Below, piece by piece: positions 49,028-59,218 of a DNA stretch of 64,000 bases. The notes beneath the pieces were generated by a model that made no database searches, was not told the origin of the DNA, and saw only the letters and a list, made by a program, of their open reading frames with translations. Position 1 is the stretch's first letter. Each line of letters begins with the position of its first letter. Made by a program: the position numbers and the translations under genes. Source of the DNA: Candidatus Aegiribacteria sp. (GTDB lineage: Bacteria; Fermentibacterota; Fermentibacteria; Fermentibacterales; JCC-6); assembly GCA_030620995.1 (NCBI GenBank), contig JAUXIK010000001.1, forward strand, positions 1-64,000. Direction: 5' to 3'.

Positions 49028-49457
49028 GTATGCTCAATTTGGCTCCAGATTTCTTGCTGGGCACCTTGCTGTTTCGAGAGAAGACACTTGATTCGAAATG
49101 CGGAAGACATGCGGTATCCAGCAGCATTTCAAGAAGATCATCGAAAGAAACATCGGGTTGCAGAAAAATATCAATCAATCTCTCCTTGAAGATATCAAGC
49201 CTTTCCTCCTCCGGACTGGAGGAATCTTCAATCCAGCGTTTGGGATACTCAAGCATGGCCAGCATTCTTCTTGCGGTTAGATCCTTCTTCATGGTTGAAT
49301 CCCAGAAAGATTTTGCCTCCTTCGTGGTAATCAGCTCAAGAAGCTGACCCGAAAGCGTACTCTTTGATATAAGATTGTTTGAGTAAAGATTATGCAGACT
49401 TTCTAATCTACTCTTAAGACTGTTTTTCAGTTTATCCGGATCAATATCCGCAGCCAT
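49020..49457 (-). CDS. hypothetical helical protein
   Basis: start trimmed to ATG at 49457 (MAADIDPDKL...), which reduces the overlap with hflX. Confidence 0.5.
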   Translation of the reverse strand: MAADIDPDKLKNSLKSRLESLHNLYSNNLISKSTLSGQLLELITTKEAKSFWDSTMKKDLTARRMLAMLEYPKRWIEDSSSPEEERLDIFKERLIDIFLQPDVSFDDLLEMLLDTACLPHFESSVFSRNSKVPSKKSGAKLSILD

Positions 49458-50763
49458 TTTCAACCTCACTCTTTTTCCTGAAATATTCCTGATATGGTGG
49501 CGCGTCAAGTCGAGAAAAACTTCGAAGCTTATTAGTCCTCTTCAGCTTGCCAACGACAGAATTGTACCCCCTCAGGGCTCCACCAAGAATATTTGCAGAG
49601 CCGTCGGAACCTTCAATAACATTTCTCACAACACAGTTATTGTAAAGCCAGTGCATGATACTATCATGATGCTGTTCAAGAACAAGCTCAAACCAATCCA
49701 GTGATTGATCTCTATGGTTGACAATACTCTGAAGGAGATCATCAAATCCTTTATTTTCAAATGCGGATACAGCTACTCCTGTTTTGGGTTTTCTGTAATC
49801 ATCTACTGCATCACATTTTGTCCATACAGTCAATCTCGGTACTGAAGCATCAACTCCAATTCGATCAAGAGTTTTCCTGACCGTTTCAAAATGTCTGATT
49901 CTGAAATTGCTGGACCTGTCAATTGCTACAAGCAGCAGATCAGCTGTCCTTGCCACATCCAGTGTTGTATGAAAACTGGCTACGAGAGTTTCGGGAAGCC
50001 TTTCTATGAAACCAACAGTGTCAGAGATAAGTACTTCTGATCCGTCAGGTAATTTTAGTCGTCTGGATGTAGTATCGAGAGTAGCAAAAGGTCTATCTGC
50101 AGTGTATACGCCTGAATCGCATAGTGTATTGAGAAGTGTACTCTTTCCAGCGTTTGTATAACCGACAATGGTAATATTGAACATTTTCCGTCGTCTTGCC
50201 GAGACAACTTGCCATCGGGATTCTACTTCTGAGATCTTCTCCTCCAGTAAGGATATTCTGGATCTGGCTCTTCTGCGATCTATCTCCAGCTGTGTTTCTC
50301 CCGGACCTCTGGTTCCGATTCCTGCTCCAAGTCTGGAGAAATGATGCCACATACCTGTAAGTCTTGGAAGGGCATACTTCAGCTGAGCAAGTTCTATCTG
50401 AAGCTTCGCTTCCTTTGAACGAGCCTGTCCGGCAAAAATGGCGAGTATCAGTTCAGTGCGGTCAATAACCTTGCAATTGGTTATTTCCTCAAGTCGAGAT
50501 ACTTGACCTGGAGTGAGGTTGTGATCGAATACAATGGTAGAGATGCCTTCGCGCTCAGATACTTCTTTGAGTTCTGCGGTTTTGCCTTTACCAAAGAACA
50601 GTTTTTGGTCGGGAGAATCCCTCCTCTGTGATATCTCCTCTACAACCGTGCCGCCCGCGGAATTAACCAGAGAGATCATTTCCTGAGGAGAACCTATCTC
50701 TCCCGTCCTGCTCCCTGTATACAAACGAGCTAGAAGAACCCTTTCAAGACTGGTTCTATACAT
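49441..50763 (-). CDS. hflX: GTPase HflX
   Basis: 'QIELAQLKYALPRLTGMWHHFSRLGAGIGTRGPGETQLEIDRRRARSRI', 'VGYTNAGKSTLLNTL', 'ISDTVGFIERLPETLVASFHTTL'. Confidence 0.97.
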   Translation of the reverse strand: MYRTSLERVLLARLYTGSRTGEIGSPQEMISLVNSAGGTVVEEISQRRDSPDQKLFFGKGKTAELKEVSEREGISTIVFDHNLTPGQVSRLEEITNCKVIDRTELILAIFAGQARSKEAKLQIELAQLKYALPRLTGMWHHFSRLGAGIGTRGPGETQLEIDRRRARSRISLLEEKISEVESRWQVVSARRRKMFNITIVGYTNAGKSTLLNTLCDSGVYTADRPFATLDTTSRRLKLPDGSEVLISDTVGFIERLPETLVASFHTTLDVARTADLLLVAIDRSSNFRIRHFETVRKTLDRIGVDASVPRLTVWTKCDAVDDYRKPKTGVAVSAFENKGFDDLLQSIVNHRDQSLDWFELVLEQHHDSIMHWLYNNCVVRNVIEGSDGSANILGGALRGYNSVVGKLKRTNKLRSFSRLDAPPYQEYFRKKSEVENGCGY

Positions 50764-50795
50764 GTTTACCGATATTACTCTGCGTTGAGATAAGG

Positions 50796-51518
50796 CTACT
50801 TTTTCTTCCCGCCTGATTTTGGCTTAGCAGTTTTCTGTAGCTTTCCACAGGACCGCAGTGCTTTTGGCTGTGGTGGTTTCTGTGGCTTTCCACAGGACCG
50901 CAATGCTTTTGGCTTTGGTGGTTTCTGAGACGACTTTGTTTTGCTTTTGTCAGATTCCTTCGGTGTTTTTTCTTCATCAGATGATCTGTTCTTAATGCTT
51001 TCCCTTTCTTTCATTGCTTCTATGTTCTTCTGAACACCGTCTCTTGCGTGCTTCCGGATGATTTCCTTTGCAGAATCACTCTCAATATCCTTCACCAGAG
51101 CGACTTCACCTGCAAACACATTGACGGCCTCATTAAGCACACGCTTTTCTGAGGGATTCATCTTATTCAGAATTGATCTTGAAATAATGTCTCTGATAGC
51201 CTTCGCAACTTCTTTGGGTTCTCCGGAATGGACTCTTTCCTTCAATCTCTCGATTCTTCTACGCCAGTCTTTCGGGAGTTCGTCTGGTTCTCTTGATAGT
51301 TCCTCAAGAGCATCATTAAGCTCTGCTTGCGACACAACAGGTCGAAGTTCTGCTTCATCCAGACTCTCTGTTGGAACCAGCACCCTTTTTTTTCCAACAA
51401 CAATTTCAATAACAACGCACTCGTGCATTTCGCCCGAGATATTTTGATCTGAAATCTCTGTTATTATACCTGCTCCATGAATGGGATCTACAACTCTGGC
51501 ATCGATCGCAAATTTCAT
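50796..51518 (-). CDS. CarD-family transcription regulator with Lys/Pro-rich tail
   Basis: 'ARVVDPIHGAGIITEI...KKRVLVPTESLDEAELRPVVS'; tail with direct repeat. Confidence 0.85.
   Translation of the reverse strand: MKFAIDARVVDPIHGAGIITEISDQNISGEMHECVVIEIVVGKKRVLVPTESLDEAELRPVVSQAELNDALEELSREPDELPKDWRRRIERLKERVHSGEPKEVAKAIRDIISRSILNKMNPSEKRVLNEAVNVFAGEVALVKDIESDSAKEIIRKHARDGVQKNIEAMKERESIKNRSSDEEKTPKESDKSKTKSSQKPPKPKALRSCGKPQKPPQPKALRSCGKLQKTAKPKSGGKKK
50841..50930. repeat. 2 x 45-bp coding tandem repeat (plus a partial third) in the CarD-like tail
   Basis: ctttccacaggaccgca(g/a)tgcttttggct(g/t)tggtggtttct... at 50841 and 50886; period 45 = 15 codons. Confidence 0.9.
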
Positions 51519-51550
51519 TAGGCCTCCTGCAGCATAAAATTATTGACATT

Positions 51551-51580
51551 ATAATATCTCATATTTGATGAAAAAGTCAA
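51551..51580 (-). promoter_or_regulatory. candidate sigma70-type promoter for the carD-like gene
   Basis: minus strand TTGACT (51575-51580) - 18 nt - TATTAT (51551-51556), with AGGAGG just before the ATG. Confidence 0.45.
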
Positions 51581-51615
51581 TATGAAAGAAGCAAATATTG
51601 AAGATATTGAAGGAG

Positions 51616-53241
51616 TTAGTCGGATCCGAGAAGAACCCAGATATCCGGAATGGGAAGTGAAAGACCGGAAAACTCATCTACAGTAGAATCCTCAAGAATT
51701 ACATATCTTATAATCGCCTCGGCTGACTCACAGATCGGGATTTCTCTCCGGTAGAGAAATAACGTTGAATCCAGCTCAGATTCTATTCCAAGTTCAACGT
51801 TCAGCATGTCGCCATCACGGAAATCCACTACTTCAACGTACCATTCCTCCCCCTCGATCAGAATACTTTTTCCTTTAAGAACAGATCTGACCCATGTTGC
51901 GGCACCAGCCCCGCCAAATACTCCTTCAACACCATGATTTACGATATCAACATAAAGAGTACCTGCTGGAGCTACGGGGGATATTGTTACACCCAGGGGT
52001 GCTATATCATTAACAAGATCTTTTCCCAGCAAAATGTTAATATCAACGGGTTTTATCGAAAGTACAGGATTACTTGAAGCCAGCTCTAATGCAAGCTCAT
52101 AATTCCTTCCCTGACGCTCCACCGGAAAGTGCGGATCATTCCTTCTTACCAGAAGAATCGAGTTTCTGCGCAGGCTTCCTGTGCAGGAGTAAACCCCTGA
52201 TATTTCTGAAGCGGGTCCTTCTCGAAAATCACTCGCCAGTCCCGGCTGACCGGTTCCATTAGTAATCCAGAGTATCGGCTCGTACACCGCTATCGAATCA
52301 ATATTCTCTGCAAGTATTTCCGATGCATCATCATCGTTCAATAATGATGCTTCAGATATTAAATCCGTGGAATCACCAGGGGTTGCGTTATCCTCATGTG
52401 ATTCAAGGTCACCGGGTTTACCAAATACAAGGAAATAGACGATAACAGCCGCTGCCAATATAGCAGGAATCCAGAATACTTTCTTTTGAAATATCCCTTT
52501 CCGGTTTTCCCGGAGTTCCTCAGTAGTGTCCGTCAGCAGATCTGATTGTAGATTGCGAAGCGCATTGGAGAGAACAGTGAGGTTTGGAAACCTTTCGTTC
52601 ACTTCCAGGGAAACCATGTTTTCAAGAAGCGCAAGCATCTTACGGGAAAGCATGTTCCAGGCATTTATCTGCACATCGCGATTGTCGCTCCCTGCTATGA
52701 TCCTGAACATCAGCAGGCCCAGTGCAAAAACATCGCTTCGAGGGTCATCCGGTCTTTTTCCCACAGCTTCAGGCGGGGAAAAGGGAGTATCAGGTATACC
52801 TCTTGCGCCACCAAGGATGAAATGTTCTCCATCATCTGTCATCAGAACATTTTCCGGACCAAGATAACCAACTCTGTGACCTTCGTCGTGAATCGAACGG
52901 AGTATATTGAGCACTTTTATTCCTGTCGAAACAGCCTCTGGCTCTGATACTCCTCCATTACTCATGATCCGCTCCATAAGGAGGTAAGAATTGTCCGGTA
53001 GGGAAAACAGGAGTATTTTAACGTTACTATCATCTTCCGGATGTATTTCTGAATCGGGAAGGATGAGTCCCTCTATGTCAGGACATTCCCCTGGAGGCAG
53101 ACCGCCGGCAGAACCTCTGCTCACCTCTGCAAGCATAACCTTTTCATGAATTATTACACGAGCCAGGAGATAATCCTCTTCATGGATAAGGATTTTCCCG
53201 CCCTCTGCAACGGAAGAGAGGAATTCAGTAAGCATTTCCAT
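51616..53241 (-). CDS. membrane pseudokinase with extracytoplasmic LytR_C-like domain
   Basis: kinase-fold C-lobe 'SPPEAVGKRPDDPRSDVFALGLLMFRI' but degenerate HRD and DFG; TM 'FWIPAILAAAVIVYFLVF'; 'ILWITNGTGQPGLASDF'. Confidence 0.65.
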   Translation of the reverse strand: MEMLTEFLSSVAEGGKILIHEEDYLLARVIIHEKVMLAEVSRGSAGGLPPGECPDIEGLILPDSEIHPEDDSNVKILLFSLPDNSYLLMERIMSNGGVSEPEAVSTGIKVLNILRSIHDEGHRVGYLGPENVLMTDDGEHFILGGARGIPDTPFSPPEAVGKRPDDPRSDVFALGLLMFRIIAGSDNRDVQINAWNMLSRKMLALLENMVSLEVNERFPNLTVLSNALRNLQSDLLTDTTEELRENRKGIFQKKVFWIPAILAAAVIVYFLVFGKPGDLESHEDNATPGDSTDLISEASLLNDDDASEILAENIDSIAVYEPILWITNGTGQPGLASDFREGPASEISGVYSCTGSLRRNSILLVRRNDPHFPVERQGRNYELALELASSNPVLSIKPVDINILLGKDLVNDIAPLGVTISPVAPAGTLYVDIVNHGVEGVFGGAGAATWVRSVLKGKSILIEGEEWYVEVVDFRDGDMLNVELGIESELDSTLFLYRREIPICESAEAIIRYVILEDSTVDEFSGLSLPIPDIWVLLGSD

Positions 53242-54700
53242 TTACTGTGTAGTTTGGTGATTCTTTAGTGATCATCACATCATGCGCATGACTTTCTCTC
53301 AGTCCTGCTGGAGTAATTTTAACAAATAGCGCTTTTCCGGGAAGATCAGCCACAGTAGAACATCCTATGTAACCCATACCCTGTCTTAAACCACCTGTGA
53401 GCTGGTTCAGATAGTCAACCAATGGGCCTTTGAAAGGAACCATCCCTTCAATTCCTTCTGGAACAAGCTTTTTCTCGGGTCTTTCGCTCTGAAAATACCT
53501 GTCAGCACTCCCCTGTTTCATAGCTCCGATAGAACCCATTCCACGATAGATTTTGAACTTCCTGCCCTTGTAGATAGTAGTCTCACCGGGGCTTTCCGAA
53601 ATACCGGCAAGAAGGCTTCCAATCATTACAGACGATGCTCCAACAGAAAGGGCCTTAACAATATCTCCGGAATACTTGATACCTCCATCTGCGATAACAG
53701 GTGCGTTATATTCCGCAGCAGCTGAAGCACATTCGGAAACAGCTGATGCCTGTGGACATCCCACACCGGCAATAACTCTTGTTGTGCATATCGATCCGGG
53801 ACCAACGCCAACCTTGACCCCGTCCGCTCCCGCTTCAAGGAGATCTTTCGTTGCGTCAGACGTAACAACATTACCGGCAATAATTGAAACTTCCGGGAAT
53901 TCCTTCCGAAGCAATGAAACCGAATCGACTACCCTGGTTGAATGACCATGGGCTGTATCGATAAAGAGGCAGTCAACACCTGCTTCAACCAGAACATCTG
54001 CTCGTTTGACTGCATTTATCCCCACACCTATGGCCGCACCCACTCTGAGACGACCAGAAGAATCCTTGCAGGCATTCGGAAATACGATAGTATTGTGGAT
54101 ATCTCTAACTGTAATCAGCCCCACAAGATGTAATTCGTCATCCACCAGAGGCAATTTCTCAAGCCTGTGTTTTCTCAGTAGATCAAGAGCTTCCTCAAGA
54201 TTTGTATCAGGGGGAGCGGTTATCAGTTTATCCATTTTCGTCATCAATCGGCTTACCGGAGTGGAAGGATCTAACTCAAACTGGTAATCGCGATTAGTCA
54301 GCATTCCCGCAAGTTTATCACCGTTCATAATCGGGAAACCTGATACTCCGTGCATACTTGAAAGTTTGATGGCATCACCAATAACCGAGTCTATTTCAAG
54401 TGTTACCGGATCAATAATAACACCACTTTCCGCTCTCTTCACTCGTCTTACATGTTCTGACTGCATTTCAGGTGACAGGTTTTTATGAATGACACCCATG
54501 CCTCCCTCCTGCGCAAGAGCAATGGCCATATCAGCTTCGGTTACAGTATCCATTGCAGCACTGAGAATGGGAATATTCAAGGTGATATTCCGAGCCAGTT
54601 TTGTTGTCAGATTTACTTCGGAAGGGAGTATACCCGATCTACCGGGTAGAATCAGAATATCATCGTATGTAAGTGCTTCCCTGATATTGGAAAGGTTCAT
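53225..54700 (-). CDS. guaB: IMP dehydrogenase
   Basis: 'LTYDDILILPGRSGILPSEVNLTTKL', CBS pair, 'GVGPGSICTTRVIAGVGCPQASAV'. Confidence 0.98.
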   Translation of the reverse strand: MNLSNIREALTYDDILILPGRSGILPSEVNLTTKLARNITLNIPILSAAMDTVTEADMAIALAQEGGMGVIHKNLSPEMQSEHVRRVKRAESGVIIDPVTLEIDSVIGDAIKLSSMHGVSGFPIMNGDKLAGMLTNRDYQFELDPSTPVSRLMTKMDKLITAPPDTNLEEALDLLRKHRLEKLPLVDDELHLVGLITVRDIHNTIVFPNACKDSSGRLRVGAAIGVGINAVKRADVLVEAGVDCLFIDTAHGHSTRVVDSVSLLRKEFPEVSIIAGNVVTSDATKDLLEAGADGVKVGVGPGSICTTRVIAGVGCPQASAVSECASAAAEYNAPVIADGGIKYSGDIVKALSVGASSVMIGSLLAGISESPGETTIYKGRKFKIYRGMGSIGAMKQGSADRYFQSERPEKKLVPEGIEGMVPFKGPLVDYLNQLTGGLRQGMGYIGCSTVADLPGKALFVKITPAGLRESHAHDVMITKESPNYTVNGNAY

Positions 54701-54729
54701 ATTTCTCTCCGTCCAGATGTTTATCCGGG

Positions 54730-55083
54730 TCAGTCACACCAGTAAATGAACCTGCCACAGGCAGGACATGTTTCAACCCGTTTGTTTCTGTCAGGAGAAG
54801 CAACAAAAGCAGTGGGCAACTGTGTAAAGCATCCACTGCACCGTTCATGAATAACGGGAACTACAGCGTTACCGTAATGACTGGCAAGTTGATCATACAT
54901 ATCACGGTTTCTACGGGTGATCAGTAAAGAAAGTTCACTCCGCATTTTTTTAAGTTCCACTACCGCTGCTGCTGGTGACAGCCCAAGTTTTTTCTCCTGT
55001 TTCTGGATATCCTTATTCTGGAGGTCTGATATCATAACATCAAGATCGTGTAGGCTGATCAGTCTTTCAAGGTCTTTGTTCAT
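54730..55083 (-). CDS. C4-type zinc-ribbon protein
   Basis: coiled-coil followed by 'ERCSGCFTQLP...VETCPACGRFIYW'; start trimmed to ATG 55083. Confidence 0.8.
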   Translation of the reverse strand: MNKDLERLISLHDLDVMISDLQNKDIQKQEKKLGLSPAAAVVELKKMRSELSLLITRRNRDMYDQLASHYGNAVVPVIHERCSGCFTQLPTAFVASPDRNKRVETCPACGRFIYWCD

Positions 55084-55522
55084 TCTGCTTACTTTCCTGG
55101 AGGGTAAAATGTAGTATCGATGCTGCTTCAATCGGTGAATCGGCCTTTAGCAGTTTCTCTGCTCCATCCGTTCGAAGCAGTTTGGCGAGATGTTTGATTA
55201 ACTTCATGTGCTCTTCCGGTCCGGACGGTTTCACAGGAGTAATAAAGAGTATGATTATCTTTACTTTTTTTCCAGGCCAGGGGATACCCTTTTCTGATTT
55301 CCCGACAGCAATCATAAAATCATCTACTAGTATGCTCCTGCAGTGGGGCATTGCAATACCATTATGAACAATTGTCGGTTCAGCCTGTTCTCTTGTTTCA
55401 AGTGCTGTTAGAAGAAGCTCTTCAGTAGTCTTCTGGAATGAGAATAGTTTTAGTAATTCCGCAAGCGCGGTTTTTCTGGTAACGGATGTGATACTCCAAT
55501 TGCTAAAAATCGGTCTTTTCAA
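55067..55522 (-). CDS. PTS EIIA / PtsN-like protein
   Basis: 'LETREQAEPTIVHNGIAMPHCRSILVDDFMIAVGKSEKGIPWPGKKVKIIILFITP'. Confidence 0.85.
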   Translation of the reverse strand: MKRPIFSNWSITSVTRKTALAELLKLFSFQKTTEELLLTALETREQAEPTIVHNGIAMPHCRSILVDDFMIAVGKSEKGIPWPGKKVKIIILFITPVKPSGPEEHMKLIKHLAKLLRTDGAEKLLKADSPIEAASILHFTLQESKQNEQRP

Positions 55523-55607
55523 ATGCCCTCCTTGTCCGACTTGGTCTTTAATATAGAATTTGTTTATCGTCCTGCAAGTACCATATTGGATTCAAGTGGG
55601 GTGAGTA

Positions 55608-58166
55608 ATGTCCAAAGATAAAAAAATAGTCGAATTTACCTTTCCGGATGATTCTCTTGTTGTTTCTTTTTTGAGAAATATAGTACACGATATATCTCCT
55701 TTAATGTCACAACTTATTGATAAACTCTCCATGGATAGAAATATGATAGTAAACATTCTTTCGCTTCAGGAGGATGGAGCACTTCCAATACTCCTTGACG
55801 GACACATCTGGCTATCAATCTCTATAAGTGCAGGAGATTCCCGCATCACATCGCTGAAAAGCACTTCAAGGCTCGAACTGGAGGAATGGCTGGAGATCTT
55901 TCATGGTGGCAGACCTGGAATTCTTACCGATGAATCGGGACATGTTTTCGCCATGACTGAAACCGCCAGCGAGATTTTTGCCGGATACAGAGGCACCTCT
56001 CTTCGAGATTTTCTCGATCAGGTTTCAATGACCGCGTACATTTCCGCAAGCTCGAAAAGCCTTTCAGGAAAACAGGTCAGGGAATTCTCAGTTCTGACTA
56101 AAACAGGCCACATGAATAAAAGGTCTTTAGTCGCATCTCTTCAGAAAGTTGGTGTTGGTAATAGATTGCTGATCGTATCTTTTTCTTCTCCCTCGATGGC
56201 GATGACAACATTTGAACAGGATGACTCGAAATTCGCAAAAACTCTTTTCTCCGTGATTCCTATTCCTGCGGTGAGGATTAATGGAAAAGGAACCATAGTT
56301 GCGGTAAACAGCCATGCAGCCCACATTGTCTCCAGTTCAGGAGGAAAGGATCTGCTATCCACACAATTCAATGATTGGATAAAAAAAGAAGATAAGGCAA
56401 GGGTTTCTGCTCTCTTTGACAGTAGATTCAATACTATGGTTGCGCCGTTTCAGTTCAGAGCGGGACTGGTTGTGACAGAAAACCTTGTGATGCACTTTGA
56501 AATGACCAGCCTCCTCATGCCTGACGGAGAGAGTCTGATTGTCTTTTTCATGCCTGTTGATATGAATAGAGGCTCTGAAACTAAGGCCTTTCCCGGGCCG
56601 ATCATTCTTGAACTTATCGATGTACTTAATGAGTTCAACAGAGAGAAGGATTCAGTTCGTTCTCTTCTCGAATTTCTCAGAGTTGGTACAGGAGCCAGAG
56701 GAGCTGCATACATCTCCAAATCAAGAAAAGTCGCTGTTGGAGACACCCCTCTGACTGAAAATGAGCATGCTCAACTTGATAAGAGTAAGAATCCCTGGAC
56801 AGAAGATATTCTTGGATTCAATCTGACAATTCCAGTTCAGCAGAAACAAAGTCGAGCTTATCTCAAGATTACAGGAGCACCGTCCCGTAACCTGGACCCC
56901 CTCGGAAGACTGGTTCTTCAGCTTGTTCCCATACTGATACAGTATTCACAATCTCATCAGTATCAAAGAAGCACGATGAAACTCTTGAATTCAATTTCAG
57001 AATTCATGGCTCTTCTGAAAGGTCGTGAGCGAAACGTACGAACGCTGCTTGATGAGATTGGATCAATTATCGGAGCTGAATATATGGTAATACACAAAGT
57101 AAGCTCCAGAGAACCGGTTCTCAAACCTCTTGTGTCATCTGGTACCTCAACAGATCCAGGCATTCTTTCTCTCGAAATTCCATCAGTTGCATCCTGGGCT
57201 TACACACACACAGAAACCTGCTATGTCCCTGATACAGCAATTGATCAAAGATTTTCATCTATTTTTCCCTCCTCCAGAAGCGAGTTGACTGTTCCACTTA
57301 TCTCAGAAGGCAGAGCGATTGGAACTCTCACAGCAGGGAGCAGTCATAGAGATGCTTTCAAAAACCCGCTTCCAGGGCTTCTTCGTACTTTATGCGTTGG
57401 TTTATCATTGTGGTTGCTCAGAAATACTCAGGAAGACAAACAGAATAATGTCATGCAGCAAAAAGAAAAGCCCAGTGAACATATAGGGCTGGAAGATCTT
57501 CTCCTGAGTCTTTCTCACAGAATGAGAGCTCCTGTAACCACACTCAGAGGACATACAGATCTACTGATCTCAGGAAAACTGGGGAAACTAACATCTGATC
57601 AGAAGAGTTCCTTGAAGGCTATGAATACCGCGCTTATCGATCTTGTTGAGTACGCGGAGCGAATGCTGACTTTCATGAAGATAGAACTGAGTGACGAAGC
57701 TCTGAAAATTATCTGGGCTCGACCGGCTGATGTTGTCTCTTCACTGCTGCCGATTTTCTCGGAAATGGGAAAAAACCAGAAAGTCTCTGTCAGGGCGGAA
57801 CTTCCTTCAGAACCCTTCACTGCAAGTTTCGACAGATCACGTCTTGAACAGATAATTGGAAATCTTGTACATAATGCTATTCAGTACAATGTACCGGATG
57901 GATCAGTAAATATCAACGTCAAACTGGACAACAGCACTCACTGGATTCTTGAAGTATTCAATACCGGCAGCGGTATCCCTCCAGAGGATTTGCCAAATGT
58001 ATTTGACAGGTTCTATACAGGCAGCAATAACATAGAGGTTACTCGAGGCCTGGGGATCGGATTGACAATCGTAAAGAGTTTTACCCGGCAGTTGGGCGGC
58101 ACTGTCAGCGTACGAAGCAGAACCGGATACGGAACCTGGTTTACCGTTCGACTTCCCCTCTCATGA
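55608..58166 (+). CDS. PAS/GAF sensor histidine kinase
   Basis: 'LLLSLSHRMRAPVTTLRGHTDLL' H-box, 'QIIGNLVHNAIQYNVPDGSVNI', 'RGLGIGLTIVKSFTRQLGGTVSVRS'. Confidence 0.9.
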   Translation: MSKDKKIVEFTFPDDSLVVSFLRNIVHDISPLMSQLIDKLSMDRNMIVNILSLQEDGALPILLDGHIWLSISISAGDSRITSLKSTSRLELEEWLEIFHGGRPGILTDESGHVFAMTETASEIFAGYRGTSLRDFLDQVSMTAYISASSKSLSGKQVREFSVLTKTGHMNKRSLVASLQKVGVGNRLLIVSFSSPSMAMTTFEQDDSKFAKTLFSVIPIPAVRINGKGTIVAVNSHAAHIVSSSGGKDLLSTQFNDWIKKEDKARVSALFDSRFNTMVAPFQFRAGLVVTENLVMHFEMTSLLMPDGESLIVFFMPVDMNRGSETKAFPGPIILELIDVLNEFNREKDSVRSLLEFLRVGTGARGAAYISKSRKVAVGDTPLTENEHAQLDKSKNPWTEDILGFNLTIPVQQKQSRAYLKITGAPSRNLDPLGRLVLQLVPILIQYSQSHQYQRSTMKLLNSISEFMALLKGRERNVRTLLDEIGSIIGAEYMVIHKVSSREPVLKPLVSSGTSTDPGILSLEIPSVASWAYTHTETCYVPDTAIDQRFSSIFPSSRSELTVPLISEGRAIGTLTAGSSHRDAFKNPLPGLLRTLCVGLSLWLLRNTQEDKQNNVMQQKEKPSEHIGLEDLLLSLSHRMRAPVTTLRGHTDLLISGKLGKLTSDQKSSLKAMNTALIDLVEYAERMLTFMKIELSDEALKIIWARPADVVSSLLPIFSEMGKNQKVSVRAELPSEPFTASFDRSRLEQIIGNLVHNAIQYNVPDGSVNINVKLDNSTHWILEVFNTGSGIPPEDLPNVFDRFYTGSNNIEVTRGLGIGLTIVKSFTRQLGGTVSVRSRTGYGTWFTVRLPLS

Positions 58167-59218
58167 TAGATAAGAGAAATCTGCTAAAAGAAAATTTTCA
58201 ATATTTTCTCCCCGGGAACCTGATTGCACAAACACCTCTTCCTGATCGAACAGAAAGCAGACTTCTGGTTTCAACCATCGCGAATAAAGAATTATCCGAA
58301 AACGTATTCAGCAATCTACCTGACCTGCTTTCTCCCGGAGACCTTCTGGTTTTGAACAATACAAAGGTATTCAGGGCACGACTGTCAGGGAAAAGGGCAG
58401 ACACGGGCGGGAAGGTCGAAGCATTCCTTCTTCGGGAACTCGACCATGGAACCTGGAAAGTCCTGATCCGTCCCGGTAGAGCAGCAAGATCAGGAATAAT
58501 CATTGAATTTTCAAATGATCTTTCATGCACTGTACGACAGAGGCTGGGTCAAGGAAGAGCAATTATTGAATTCAATTCCGTTGAGGGTACCGATGACACT
58601 CTCAGCAGAACTGCACAGGTGCCATTACCTCCATACATTAAGCGTGCCCCGGACGAACGGGATGATGAAAGATACCAGACGGTATATGCATCGAAGAAAG
58701 GCGCGGTTGCCGCGCCGACCGCCGGCCTTCATTTCGACCGGGAACTATTGATCCGTCTCGCAGAAAAAGGAATAGAGCATACTTATGTAACTCTTCATGT
58801 CGGGCCTGGAACATTTGAACCTCTTCGTTCAAATATCCTTGAGGATAATGCTCTCGATCCGGAGGAGTATTATGTTTCAGCTGAAGCCCTTTCAGCTATC
58901 AGAAATGCAAGAGAGGAAGGAAGAAGAGTCATCGCTGTGGGAACGACAACAACAAGAGTTCTGGAAACGATAGATATTAATTCGGAGACGAGTTTATCAG
59001 GAGAGACCGAAATCTTTATATTTCCACCATACAGCTTCCGGAATGTGGATGCCCTGATTACAAACTTTCACCTTCCTGAGAGCTCATTGTTATGCCTTGT
59101 AGCGGCATTCATGGGTTATGAATTCATGATGAACGCCTATAGATACGCTGTTGAACACCAGTTCAGATTCTACAGCTATGGCGATGTCATGTTGATAGAA
59201 CAGGAGTCGATACAGTGA
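58163..59218 (+). CDS. queA: S-adenosylmethionine:tRNA ribosyltransferase-isomerase
   Basis: 'RLLVSTI', 'DLLVLNNTKVFRARL', 'AAPTAGLHFDRELL', 'VTLHVGPGTFEPLR'. Confidence 0.97.
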   Translation: MIDKRNLLKENFQYFLPGNLIAQTPLPDRTESRLLVSTIANKELSENVFSNLPDLLSPGDLLVLNNTKVFRARLSGKRADTGGKVEAFLLRELDHGTWKVLIRPGRAARSGIIIEFSNDLSCTVRQRLGQGRAIIEFNSVEGTDDTLSRTAQVPLPPYIKRAPDERDDERYQTVYASKKGAVAAPTAGLHFDRELLIRLAEKGIEHTYVTLHVGPGTFEPLRSNILEDNALDPEEYYVSAEALSAIRNAREEGRRVIAVGTTTTRVLETIDINSETSLSGETEIFIFPPYSFRNVDALITNFHLPESSLLCLVAAFMGYEFMMNAYRYAVEHQFRFYSYGDVMLIEQESIQ

